Shown in pieces: positions 1 through 9,614 of a DNA stretch of 64,000 bases. Source of the DNA: Rhodanobacter sp. GTDB lineage: Bacteria; Pseudomonadota; Gammaproteobacteria; Xanthomonadales; Rhodanobacteraceae. Every line of letters begins with the position of its first letter. Within the stretch, counting starts at the first letter, position 1. The notes below the pieces were generated by a model. It ran no database searches. It was not told the origin of the DNA and saw nothing but the letters and a program-made list of their open reading frames with translations. The DNA is taken from contig DAIDKO010000096.1 of NCBI GenBank assembly GCA_027450005.1, positions 1-64,000 of the forward strand. The letters are read 5' to 3'. The position numbers and the translations under genes are program-made.

Positions 1-2675
1 CCTTCGCCGGAATTGCTGCGCGCGCCCAGCCGGTTCATCGCGGTGGCCAGCGCCTCGTGCGCCTCCGGCGACAGCGCGCCTAACGACATGCCGGCGGAGT
101 CGAAGCGGCGCAGAATCGCCTCGACCGGCTCGACTTCATCCAATGGCACCGGTGCGCCGAGCGGCTGCACTGCGAGCAGGTCGCGCAATGCCGAGGCCGG
201 GCGATGGTCGACGTGGTGGGCGTAGGCGCGATAGTCGGCGGGATCACCCGAACGCACGGCCCGTTGCAGCGAGGCGATGACCTCCGGGTTGTACATGTGG
301 TATTCGCCGCCATGCATGTACTTGTAGATGCCGCCGGCGCGCAGCGGCTGCGCGGCATTCCAGGCTTCGGCGGCGAGCAGTTGCTGCTCGCGCTCCAGCT
401 CGGCGAAACCGGCACCGCCGATGCGCGAAGGCGTGCCGGGAAAGCACAACGCCACTACCTCGGGCGCGAGGCCGACGATCTCGAACAGCTGCGCGGCGCG
501 ATAGCCGGCGATGGTTGAGATGCCCATCTTCGACAGGATCTTCAGCAGGCCCTTGCGGATGCCGCGGCGGTAGCTGCGACCGATCTCCAGCCGGTCGCCG
601 TCGATATGCCCTTCGCGGCCCAGCTCGAACAGGCTCTGGTAGGCCAGCCACGGATAGATCGCGGTCGCACCGAAGCCCAGCAGGCAGGCGAACTGGTGCG
701 CATCGCGCGGCGTGGCGGTCTCCACGATGAGGTTGCACTGGCAACGCAGGCCCTGCTCCACCAGGTACGCATGCACCGCGCCGGTGGCTAGCAGCGAGTG
801 GACCGGAAGCTTGTCGCGCTCGGGGTAGCGGTCGCTGAGGAACACCAGCGCGTTGCCGCTGCGCACCGAGGCCGCCACGTCCTCGCACAGCTGCCGCAGT
901 GCGGCTTCGAGATGGGTTTGCGCCGGGTCGTACATCAGGTCGAAGCGCGGCGTGTCCGCGTACTGCGGCAGCCCCAGCAATTGGCGGAGCTTGCGCTGGG
1001 AGAGAATGGGCGAATTGATCAGGATCTGCTTGGCGTTCTCGGGCTTGAGCTCGAACACGTTGCCTTCCGGGCCAACCTGGGTAACCAGCGACATCACCAG
1101 CTTTTCGCGCAGCGGGTCGATCGGTGGGTTGGTGACCTGGGCGAAAGCCTGGCGGAAACGGTCGAACAGCGGGCGCACCTGCCGCGACAGCGCGGCAACC
1201 GGCGTGTCGTCGCCCATCGAACCGGTGGCCTCGGCCTCGAGCTCGGCGATCACCTTCAGCACCGTCTCGCGCTCCTCGCGCGAGAGGCCGTAAAGCTTCT
1301 GGTAGCAACGCAACTGTTCCGGCGGCAGCGGCTCGGCGGCCAGCGATGGATCGATCAGGTCGGACTCCAGGTAGCTCACGCCGGCGCGCAGCCAGTCGCG
1401 GTAGGGGGCGCGCTGGCGATTGATGGCATCGATGTCCGCGTCGCGCAGCAGGCGGTGCGCGCGGAAATCCACCGCAATCATCTCGCCCGGCGCGAGACGG
1501 CCCTTGGCGACCACGCGCGCCGAGGGCATGTCCCACAGGCCCGCCTCGGAGGCGATGATGAAATGGTTGTCGTCGGACAGCGCCCAGCGCGCGGGACGCA
1601 GGCCGTTGCGGTCCAGCGTACAGGCGGCGTAGTGGCCGTCGCACATCACCAGGCCGGCGGGACCGTCCCACGGCTCGCTGTGCAGCGCGTAATACTCGTA
1701 GAACGCGGCCAGATCCTCGTCGATGCCCTCGCGCGCGGCGAACGCCGGCGGCACCAGCACGCGCATCGCGGCGAGCAGGTCGAGGCCGCCGGCCAGTAGC
1801 ACCTCCAGCGCGTTGTCGAGGCTTTCCGAATCCGAGCCCTGCTGGCGTACCAGCGGGCCGAGGTCGCCCAGCTCGACGCGAGGCGAGCGCCAGATGGTCT
1901 CGCGCGCCTGCATCCAGCGGCGGTTGGCGCGGATGGTGTTGATCTCGCCGTTGTGCGCCAGCAGGCGGAACGGCTGCGCCAGCCGCCACTGCGGCGTGGT
2001 GTTGGTGGAGAAGCGCTGGTGGAACACCACCGCGTCGGCAACCAGCGCGGGATGGGTGAGATCGACGAACACCTCGCGCAGGCGGCCTGGCGCCGCCATT
2101 GCCTTGTAGCCGACCACCTCGGCCGACAGCGTCACCACGTAGAACGACGGATCGTCCGCCAGCGCGGTCTCGGCTCGGCGGCGCGCGCGGAACAATGCGC
2201 GCTCGAACGCCTCGTCGCCCATACCTTCGGCGGCTTCGGCGAACAGCTGCCGCACGCGCGGACGCGCGGCGGCGGCCAGCGGGCCGCAAGCCGCTTCGTT
2301 CACTTCCACGTCGCGCCAGCCCGCCACGCGCACACCTTCCTCGACGAGGTGCCGCTCCAGCACTTTCGCCGCGGAATCATCGGAAGAATCGAGGAACACC
2401 AAGCCTGCCGCGAAACGCTCACCGAGGACCAGGCCCGCTCCGCTCGCCAACGCGCGCAGCCACGCCTGCGGCCGGCGAATCAGCACACCGCAACCGTCAC
2501 CGCTCACGCCATCGGCATTCACCGCACCACGGTGCGAGAGTTTCGCCAGGGCGTCGAAGGCGGTATCGACCACCCATGCGCTGGCGCGACCGTCGATCTG
2601 CGCCACCAGGCCGAAACCGCAGCTGTCGTGCTCGAACGCCGCGTCGTACAGGGTTGTTCCACTGGACTGCTTCAT
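1..2675 (-). CDS. gltB: Glutamate synthase large subunit (N-terminal part, truncated by the left window edge)
   Basis: Read from reverse strand: MKQSSGTTLYDAAFEHDSCGFGLVAQIDGRASAWVVDTAFDALAKLSHRGAVNADGVSGDGCGVLIRRPQ, typical GltB class-II glutamine amidotransferase start; absent from ORF track because it has no stop in the window. Confidence 0.93.
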   Translation of the reverse strand, partial: MKQSSGTTLYDAAFEHDSCGFGLVAQIDGRASAWVVDTAFDALAKLSHRGAVNADGVSGDGCGVLIRRPQAWLRALASGAGLVLGERFAAGLVFLDSSDDSAAKVLERHLVEEGVRVAGWRDVEVNEAACGPLAAAARPRVRQLFAEAAEGMGDEAFERALFRARRRAETALADDPSFYVVTLSAEVVGYKAMAAPGRLREVFVDLTHPALVADAVVFHQRFSTNTTPQWRLAQPFRLLAHNGEINTIRANRRWMQARETIWRSPRVELGDLGPLVRQQGSDSESLDNALEVLLAGGLDLLAAMRVLVPPAFAAREGIDEDLAAFYEYYALHSEPWDGPAGLVMCDGHYAACTLDRNGLRPARWALSDDNHFIIASEAGLWDMPSARVVAKGRLAPGEMIAVDFRAHRLLRDADIDAINRQRAPYRDWLRAGVSYLESDLIDPSLAAEPLPPEQLRCYQKLYGLSREERETVLKVIAELEAEATGSMGDDTPVAALSRQVRPLFDRFRQAFAQVTNPPIDPLREKLVMSLVTQVGPEGNVFELKPENAKQILINSPILSQRKLRQLLGLPQYADTPRFDLMYDPAQTHLEAALRQLCEDVAASVRSGNALVFLSDRYPERDKLPVHSLLATGAVHAYLVEQGLRCQCNLIVETATPRDAHQFACLLGFGATAIYPWLAYQSLFELGREGHIDGDRLEIGRSYRRGIRKGLLKILSKMGISTIAGYRAAQLFEIVGLAPEVVALCFPGTPSRIGGAGFAELEREQQLLAAEAWNAAQPLRAGGIYKYMHGGEYHMYNPEVIASLQRAVRSGDPADYRAYAHHVDHRPASALRDLLAVQPLGAPVPLDEVEPVEAILRRFDSAGMSLGALSPEAHEALATAMNRLGARSNSGE

Positions 2676-3107
2676 CTTGCTCACTCGCTGGACGGCAGGA
2701 CACGGAGGCCCGGCGACGCCTTGGCGTCGTGGCGGGCTGCGTGGATTACGGTTCGACTACAGCACACTTGTTGCGACGCGTCAAAGACTTCTATACGTCC
2801 AAATGGAATTTGGCGTTCGAAGACGTAATAGCCGCTTCGGATAGCGTGTCCGTCGCTGCGAAGGGCGACAGTCGCCATGCTTGCTGCTGGCGGATGGCTT
2901 CCCCGACAGCGCACACCGGGCTCGGCGGGTGGCACCGGCGCGAATCGCCAGGCTCACCGAAAAATGATCGCGCCGATATCGCCGCACGGATCGAGCAGGC
3001 GAAGTGCAGGCGGCCTTGTGACGTTGGACCCGACCCGATCCGGAGAACCCGCAGACGCGGCGGCATGGGGGCTGGGACGTGACTGTTGGATAGCGTGTGC
3101 GCCAGCC

Positions 3108-4610
3108 TCAGAGCGCCTCGCCGGGGGCGTCCACGCACGGTCGCGCCGCGTGATGGGAACGACCCGCCGGGCGGGATGAACGCACTTGCGGCAGGGCGCG
3201 CGCGGCGTCCTGGGTGCCAGCGAACGCCAGACTCACTGCCAGGCCTGGCGCGGCGTCTTCCAACTGCAGGGTGGCGCCGTGCAGCTCGGCGACCGAGCGT
3301 ACCAGTGCGAGCCCTAGCCCGTTGCCTTCGGTATGACGGCTGCGGTCCAGGCGCATGAAAGGCTGCAGCACTTCGCCGCGTGACGACGCCGGAATGCCGG
3401 GGCCATCGTCGCGGACGCCCGCGGACACGACCTCGCCGACAGCCGCCAGCCAGACCGTGACGGTCGTCGCCGGCGGCGTGTGGCGAATCGCATTCTCGAT
3501 CAGGTTGACGAAAACCTGCACCAGCAGCTCGCGGTCGCCGTGCACCGGCGGGGACGGACGGATGTCTGCGCGCAGGGTCCGGGACTCGGCCTCGGCGACC
3601 GGGCCGTACGCATCCACCAGTTCCTCCAGCAGCGGCGCGAGGTGCACCGGTGCGAAGCCGCTGCGCGGCTCGCCGGATTCGACCCGGGCGATGCGCAGCA
3701 GCGCCTGGAATATGTTGAGCAATTCGTCGATCTCGCCGAGCGCGCCGTCCACCGCGATCGCCAGCGCGGGATCGTTCGCGGCGGACGGGTGGCGGTGTAT
3801 GCGTTCCAGCCGCTGGCGCAGCCGGGTCAACGGGGTACGCAGGTCGTGCGCGATGTCGGCGCCCAGCCGGCGCACGTCGGCCAGCAATGAGGCGATGCGG
3901 TCCAGCATCCCGTTCACGGTGAGCGCGATCATGTCGAGCTCGTCTCCACTACCGCGCAGTGGCATGCGCTCGGTCAGGTCACCCTCGCTGATCCGTCCGG
4001 CTGCGTCCGACATCGCGCCGACACGGCGCAGGAGCTGCCGTCCGATCAGCCAGCCGACCACCAGCGAACCGGCGACGATCAGCAGTAGGGCCAGTGCAAA
4101 AATGCGCACCGCCACGTCCTGCATCTGGCGGATGTAGTAGCTGTCGCGGCCGACCACCAGCCAGCCGTTGCGCGCGGTTCGCGCGGTGTAGAGCGTCAGC
4201 TGGTGCGAGCGTGGCGCCGGCAGGCGGGTGGTGGCGCGGGGCATGAAGCGTTCCACCGACCAGCCCTCGCGCAGCGGCCGGTTGTCAAGGTTGCCGGCCA
4301 GCTTGACGCCATTGGCGGCGTATAGCGCGTACCAGCGCGGGAGGCCCGCACCGAGGATGGTGCGCTCCTCGATTTCGGTGCTGAGCGCGTCCAGGCCCTG
4401 CTGGTAGGACAACAGCACCAGGTCGCGCGCGTCGGCACGCAGTTCCTCGCGCTGCTCCAGTCGCGCCTCGCGCTCGGTGCCCAGCCACAGCACCGCGGCA
4501 GTCAACACCGAGAACAGCGCGAACAGCCCGGCCAGGATCAGCGCAAGGCGAAACGCGCTGGTCTTCCTATGCCGGGCGCGGCCGGGCCTGGAGCCGATAG
4601 CCGTAGCCAC
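3108..4610 (-). CDS. Sensor histidine kinase (HAMP, HisKA, HATPase)
   Basis: 500 aa; DIAHDLRTPLTRLRQ H-box, NLIENAIRHTPP N-box, DDGPGIP and GNGLGLALV G-boxes; overlaps the upstream response regulator. Confidence 0.93.
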   Translation of the reverse strand: MATAIGSRPGRARHRKTSAFRLALILAGLFALFSVLTAAVLWLGTEREARLEQREELRADARDLVLLSYQQGLDALSTEIEERTILGAGLPRWYALYAANGVKLAGNLDNRPLREGWSVERFMPRATTRLPAPRSHQLTLYTARTARNGWLVVGRDSYYIRQMQDVAVRIFALALLLIVAGSLVVGWLIGRQLLRRVGAMSDAAGRISEGDLTERMPLRGSGDELDMIALTVNGMLDRIASLLADVRRLGADIAHDLRTPLTRLRQRLERIHRHPSAANDPALAIAVDGALGEIDELLNIFQALLRIARVESGEPRSGFAPVHLAPLLEELVDAYGPVAEAESRTLRADIRPSPPVHGDRELLVQVFVNLIENAIRHTPPATTVTVWLAAVGEVVSAGVRDDGPGIPASSRGEVLQPFMRLDRSRHTEGNGLGLALVRSVAELHGATLQLEDAAPGLAVSLAFAGTQDAARALPQVRSSRPAGRSHHAARPCVDAPGEAL

Positions 4611-5358
4611 GGACCGTCTCGATGAGGCTCTCGCCGCCGTTCACGCGCACCTTGCCGCGCAGCCGCGACATGTGGGTCTCGACTACGCCGGTGCGGGGCT
4701 TGAAGTGGAAATTCCAGACTTGCTCCAGCAGCATCGAGCGCGTCACCACCTTGCCGGCATGGCGCATCAGGATCTCGAACAGGCGGAATTCGGTAGGCGT
4801 GAGGTCCAGCGACTCGCCCATGCAGGTCGCCGAATGCCGGGTCAGGTCAAGCACCAGCGGGCCCCACTCCAGCGACGACGATTCGCGGCTGAGCGCGGGC
4901 CGGCGCGACAGCGCGCGCAGCCGCGCCACCAGTTCCGCCATCGCGAACGGTTTGCCGAGGTAGTCGTCGGCGCCGGCATCCAAGCCCTCGATGCGCTGGT
5001 GGGTTTCGCACAGCGCGGTGAGCATGATGATGCTGGACCGCACGTTGGCGCTGCGCACGGCACGAATGAAGCTGATTCCGTCGAGGCCAGGGAGCTTGCG
5101 ATCGACGACTATGCCGTCGTAATCGCCCTGCACGGCCATCGCTACGCCCTCGCGGCCGTCGCCGACCGCGTGCGTAGCATAGCCCTCCTCCAGCAACCCG
5201 CTGTCGATCCATTCGCGGGTCTCGCGGTCGTCCTCGACGATCAGAACACGCAAGGCAGCCTCCGGCTCGAATCCGTCGGAACCAGGATCATGCCCGGCGC
5301 CGACATCAGAATCTTCTACGGTAGGCAGCGATTGTGACGGTACGGTGAACCTCGGCAT
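4567..5358 (-). CDS. OmpR/PhoB-family response regulator
   Basis: 263 aa; receiver (LIVEDDRETREWI, VDRKLPGLDGISFIRAVR) plus winged-helix (LTPTEFRLFEILMRHAGKVVTRSMLLEQVW ... VRGYGYRL). Confidence 0.95.
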   Translation of the reverse strand: MPRFTVPSQSLPTVEDSDVGAGHDPGSDGFEPEAALRVLIVEDDRETREWIDSGLLEEGYATHAVGDGREGVAMAVQGDYDGIVVDRKLPGLDGISFIRAVRSANVRSSIIMLTALCETHQRIEGLDAGADDYLGKPFAMAELVARLRALSRRPALSRESSSLEWGPLVLDLTRHSATCMGESLDLTPTEFRLFEILMRHAGKVVTRSMLLEQVWNFHFKPRTGVVETHMSRLRGKVRVNGGESLIETVRGYGYRLQARPRPA

Positions 5359-6900
5359 TCAGCGCCCCGGACCACCGTGACGGCCGCGCAGCCGGTTCCA
5401 TGCCACGCCTGGCAGCAACGGGGTCTGCTGCTCGCGCACCGCCTGCAGGGCGTCCGGATCGAGGCCGAGTGCCGAGAGCATGGTCGGCGCCACCTCGGTG
5501 GTCGACACCGGCATGTCCAGCCGCCGGCCAGGTTCGGGCAGCATGGGCCCGGACACCAGCAGGGCCACGCGGGTGTCGTCCGAGTCGAAGCCGCCGTGTT
5601 CGGCGCGCTTGGTGGCGCCAGCCTTGGCGTAGATCACGCCCGGCCGGGGAATCACGATCAGGTCCGGCGTGCGCGCGTCGTGCGCCGGCGAGGGGAAAAG
5701 CAGCGCCAGCCGGCGCCCCCACAGCACGCGCTCGATGCCCAGCCGCTTGCGGTCGGCCAGCAGGGTATGAGCTACCGTGCCGGTGGTGCGCTGGTCGTGC
5801 AGCCAGATCAGCGCGCTGCGGTCGGTGGTCAACTGGGCCGGCTCACCATCCGCCGCCGCCGCGATCACCGCGCGCAGCCAGCCGGATGGCACATGGCGGA
5901 GCTGGTCCGGGTCGATCGGTCCGTTGCCGTGCTTGGCGGTGACGATCACCAGCGTGTCGTGGTCGAGATGGCGCTTCCCCAGCGCGTCCATCAGCTGGCC
6001 GATCAGGTTGTCGACATGGGTCAACGCCGCATCCAGCGACGGCGTCGGCGTGCCGTCCGCGCTCTGGTAGCCGGCGAGCTTCTCGGCCACGTTTACACTC
6101 TGTAGGTTGAGACCGAACAAGGTGGGCACCGGCGCGCGGGCGTGTCCGTCGTGGCGGTAACCTTCCACCTCGCGGATGACCGCCTCCATCTTGCCGGTAT
6201 CGTAGGTCTCGGTGCGGGCGATCGAGGCGGTGACCGCGTCGGTATCGGGGTGGCCTTCGCCGTCCACACCGATTTCCGGTGTGTAGAGGTCGCTGACACC
6301 GTTGCCGGACGGGCCTTGCACGATCGCGTATGCAGGGTGCTTGTCCGCCCACGCAGTGTAGCCGCCGGCGGCATGTACCACGTTGAACACGGTGTTCACG
6401 CGCAGATACTGCCAGGGATAGACCGGGCGGCAGCCATGCGCGGGGTCGCGCGGCAGCTTGGCCGCATCGATGCGCTGGCCGCCGGACGCATCCACCGCCG
6501 CGTTGTAGAGCACGTGTGCGCCGATGGCGTTGCAGGGGCCGGTCGGCGGCGCCAGCGAACGATCCCAGCTGCTGTCGTAGTAGACGCCGGTGACGGCGGG
6601 GGTGCCGCCGGTCAACAGGGCGAGCAGACCCGGGAACGAGTCGGCCGGCACTACCGTGTCGGCATGGGTGTACTCGATGCCACGCGCGGCCAGTGCGGCC
6701 AAGTGCGAATCGGGATGGATCTCGATGTAGGTGCGCAGGTCCAGCGCGTGTAGGCCATCGACGCTGATCAGCAGAACGTGCTTGACGGGGCCGGCCGCGG
6801 CCGGCGCGGCAAGGGCAGTGCCGCCGCACAGGCCGAGGAGGACCACGGCGGATCGGATCGCTTTCGCTAGGGACATGAAGCGGACTCGCAGGGAAGACAC
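5359..6900 (-). CDS. Secreted alkaline-phosphatase-superfamily protein / type I phosphodiesterase (nucleotide pyrophosphatase-like)
   Basis: 513 aa; signal peptide, HVLLISVDGLHALDL metal site, HADTVVPADSFPGLLALLTGG nucleophile region, ARTPDLIVIP; stop abuts the response regulator start. Confidence 0.85.
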   Translation of the reverse strand: MSSLRVRFMSLAKAIRSAVVLLGLCGGTALAAPAAAGPVKHVLLISVDGLHALDLRTYIEIHPDSHLAALAARGIEYTHADTVVPADSFPGLLALLTGGTPAVTGVYYDSSWDRSLAPPTGPCNAIGAHVLYNAAVDASGGQRIDAAKLPRDPAHGCRPVYPWQYLRVNTVFNVVHAAGGYTAWADKHPAYAIVQGPSGNGVSDLYTPEIGVDGEGHPDTDAVTASIARTETYDTGKMEAVIREVEGYRHDGHARAPVPTLFGLNLQSVNVAEKLAGYQSADGTPTPSLDAALTHVDNLIGQLMDALGKRHLDHDTLVIVTAKHGNGPIDPDQLRHVPSGWLRAVIAAAADGEPAQLTTDRSALIWLHDQRTTGTVAHTLLADRKRLGIERVLWGRRLALLFPSPAHDARTPDLIVIPRPGVIYAKAGATKRAEHGGFDSDDTRVALLVSGPMLPEPGRRLDMPVSTTEVAPTMLSALGLDPDALQAVREQQTPLLPGVAWNRLRGRHGGPGR

Positions 6901-6967
6901 CCGCCGTAGCTGCCGGCGAGCGTCCGTAAGGAAGTCGGGACGGCGCCACGGCGCCGTCCCGCGGACA

Positions 6968-9361
6968 TCAGCGCACCGGGATGTCGAAGTTGAACATCAC
7001 GCTACGGCCGGCCTGGGTGAAGAACAGTGGCACGCCGTTGCCGGTGTAGCCGCCCAGGTCATTCAGCGACTTGTTGTCGGCCAGGTTGTGGACCTGCAGA
7101 CTCAGCTTGGTGCCGCGCGGCAGCACCGCAGCGGTTGGCAGGGTGTAGTTCAGCGCGAGGCTGGTCAGGGTTGACGGGCTGAAGCGATAGATGCCGATCG
7201 CGTTGCCCTGCGCGTCCTGAGCAATGTCACCGAATTCGGCGCCGACGTACTTGGCGATCACCGATGCGCTCCAGGCGCCCTGGTGGTAGATGATGCCGGC
7301 GGCGCCGGTGTACCGCGGCACCATCGCCAGTTGCAGGCCGTTGGAGTTCTGCGTGGCCTTGTTGTAGCTGGCATTGCCGTACAGGCTAAAACCACCGCCG
7401 ACCAGGTAGCTGGCTTCGATCTCGCCGCCACGGTACTTGGTGCCGCCGAGGTTCGAGAAAATCGTCACGCTGCCGATCTTGTGTTTAGTCACCTGGTTGG
7501 TGAAGTTGATCGCGTACAGGTCGGCGGACAAGCTGAGTCGATCGCTCTGCCATACCGTGCCGAGCTGGTAGTTGGTCGTCGACTGCGGCTGGACGTTCTG
7601 GTCAGCGACCAGCGGATTCGGCACGTAGAACAAGTTCTCGTTCGGCGCCAGGTAACCCTTGGCCGCCTGCAGGTAAGCGGTCCAACCCGACTGGATCTGG
7701 TAGTGCAGGTCGATCGCCGGCAGCAGGGTTCGCCAGCTCTGCGCATAGTTCTGCGCCGCGCCCACCTTCTGCTGCACGGGGGCCACATCGTGGCGACGGA
7801 AGTAGACATACTTCAGCCCGGGCGTGACGGTGAATGCATCCGTGACGTGCCAGGCGTACTCCAGGTAAGGCTGCATGGTGAGGAAAGTACCGTCGATGCG
7901 ACGGTCGGTCGCCGCCAGCGGCGTCGCCGCGTTGTAGGCCCAGCCATTGCTGAAGTCGATCTCGGCTTGGTAGCGGTGATAGAGCTGCTTGTTCACCCAC
8001 AGGCCATAGTGCAGCTCGCCGGGCCCGAAGTCCTGGCTCAGGCGCAGCATGTCACCCCAGTTACGGTACAGGTTGTACATCTTCTGGCCGGGTACGTTGT
8101 TGGCGCCGTAGATCGTGCCATTGGTGCTGCCCGCACCGGCCGGGAAGGTACCGTCACCGGCCGAACCCGCCGGACCGTTGAGGCTGCCGTAATCGTAGTT
8201 GCCGCCGTTCGGGTCCCCGCCATTCCAGCCGTGGTGATAGTACGCGTAGGTGTAGAGCTTGTTGTCCAGCGTTACGTCGCCAAGCCGGCTGTGCAGGTCG
8301 ACATACTCGAAATCGGAGTTGATCGTGTCGCCGTTGTAGTTGGCGAACGCCTGGCTGTTCGGGTTGCTGGAAAAGCCGTAGTTCATGCCGAGCTGCTGCA
8401 TCTGGCCCTGCATGCTGCTGGTGAACGGCGGCGTGCCGTTGTTGACTGCCACGTAGGGGTACGAGGTGGCACCGACGATCGCCGCGTTGGTGCCCGAATT
8501 CTGGTTGGTCATCGCCACCACGGTCAGCTGGGTATGTTCGCCCAGCGGCTTGACCGCCTTCATGAAGAAGTTCTTGCGGTCCATGTTGGCGCCGGTCAGG
8601 TAACCGTTGGACTTCAACTGGCGATAGTCCACGAAAGCCCTCATGTCGCCGAAGTCATGCATCGTGCCGGTATCGAAGGAGCCTCCCAGCATGCGCGTGG
8701 CGAAGCTGCCGTAGCTGCCGTAGACGTGACCGATAGCCTCGGCCGCCGGCGCGCGCGTGTCCATGCTCACGGTGCCGCCGAAGGTGGCGAAGCCCACCGT
8801 GGAGGCGTTGCCCGGACCACGGTCGACCGTGATCGAACCCAGGTCCTGCGACATGAAGTAATCGGGCGAATGATGGGTGAAATCGTTGGGATCACCAACC
8901 GGAATTCCATCCATGGTGAGGTTGAACTCGCCGTCCCTGAAGCCGCGGATGCTCATGTCGCGGCTTTCGGTCAGACCGGCGCCGTTCGGATCATGCTGGC
9001 TCACGCTGGGCGTGATGTTGATGATGTCGGCATAGGTAGCGCCCGGCGAGGTATTGTCGAGTATGTAGTTGCGGTCGATCACCGAGGTAGGCTGAATCAC
9101 GTCCAGCGGCGTGGTCGCCGGAACGCGGGGAAGTGCCAGCGTCGCAGCGGTCACTGTCATCCCCGACATCTGCACGACCTTGTGCTTGCGGACGGTATCG
9201 GGCGAGAAGTCCGAACTGGCGGCGGCGCCACTCGAGCTGTTGCTGCCGGTCGCGGCGGAGGCGGCAGGCTGGGTGGCGGCCGTGGCGGCGATGGGCAGCA
9301 GTACGCAACCGATGGCCAGCGCCAACACGGTGTGGGACGGATAGCGACGACGCAACGACAT
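6968..9361 (-). CDS. TonB-dependent receptor
   Basis: Signal peptide MSLRRRYPSHTVLALAIGCVLLPIAATAA, plug (ADIINITPSVSQHDPNGAGLTESRDMSIRGFRD), long beta-barrel; the track start at 9904 is over-extended. Confidence 0.9.
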   Translation of the reverse strand: MSLRRRYPSHTVLALAIGCVLLPIAATAATQPAASAATGSNSSSGAAASSDFSPDTVRKHKVVQMSGMTVTAATLALPRVPATTPLDVIQPTSVIDRNYILDNTSPGATYADIINITPSVSQHDPNGAGLTESRDMSIRGFRDGEFNLTMDGIPVGDPNDFTHHSPDYFMSQDLGSITVDRGPGNASTVGFATFGGTVSMDTRAPAAEAIGHVYGSYGSFATRMLGGSFDTGTMHDFGDMRAFVDYRQLKSNGYLTGANMDRKNFFMKAVKPLGEHTQLTVVAMTNQNSGTNAAIVGATSYPYVAVNNGTPPFTSSMQGQMQQLGMNYGFSSNPNSQAFANYNGDTINSDFEYVDLHSRLGDVTLDNKLYTYAYYHHGWNGGDPNGGNYDYGSLNGPAGSAGDGTFPAGAGSTNGTIYGANNVPGQKMYNLYRNWGDMLRLSQDFGPGELHYGLWVNKQLYHRYQAEIDFSNGWAYNAATPLAATDRRIDGTFLTMQPYLEYAWHVTDAFTVTPGLKYVYFRRHDVAPVQQKVGAAQNYAQSWRTLLPAIDLHYQIQSGWTAYLQAAKGYLAPNENLFYVPNPLVADQNVQPQSTTNYQLGTVWQSDRLSLSADLYAINFTNQVTKHKIGSVTIFSNLGGTKYRGGEIEASYLVGGGFSLYGNASYNKATQNSNGLQLAMVPRYTGAAGIIYHQGAWSASVIAKYVGAEFGDIAQDAQGNAIGIYRFSPSTLTSLALNYTLPTAAVLPRGTKLSLQVHNLADNKSLNDLGGYTGNGVPLFFTQAGRSVMFNFDIPVR

Positions 9362-9614
9362 GGGAAAGTCTCCGGGAGGGGCGCAAGAATTCCCGGCATG
9401 TTGATCATGCGGTATGGCGGCGGCTTTACCGTGGGCTGCCGATCCCCCCACGAAAACCTTGCGGAATCGCAAGATGGCTACCGCCTCACCGTCGCATCGG
9501 CGGTCGCCTGCCGGACGATCCCCTCTGCGGCACGCGCGCCGCCGCGCAAGTCGCTCCGACTGCCTGCGCCGCGGGCGGCTCGCCGCCGTCCGCGGGCTCG
9601 GCGATAATCGGCCG

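Noticed and set aside
244-2289. 681-aa minus-strand ORF in the track
   Set aside because: Out of frame with the clear GltB reading frame on the same strand; Arg/Pro/Gly-rich high-GC shadow ORF
7283-9607. 774-aa plus-strand ORF
   Set aside because: Antisense of the TonB receptor gene; low-complexity V/R/H composition, no recognisable domain
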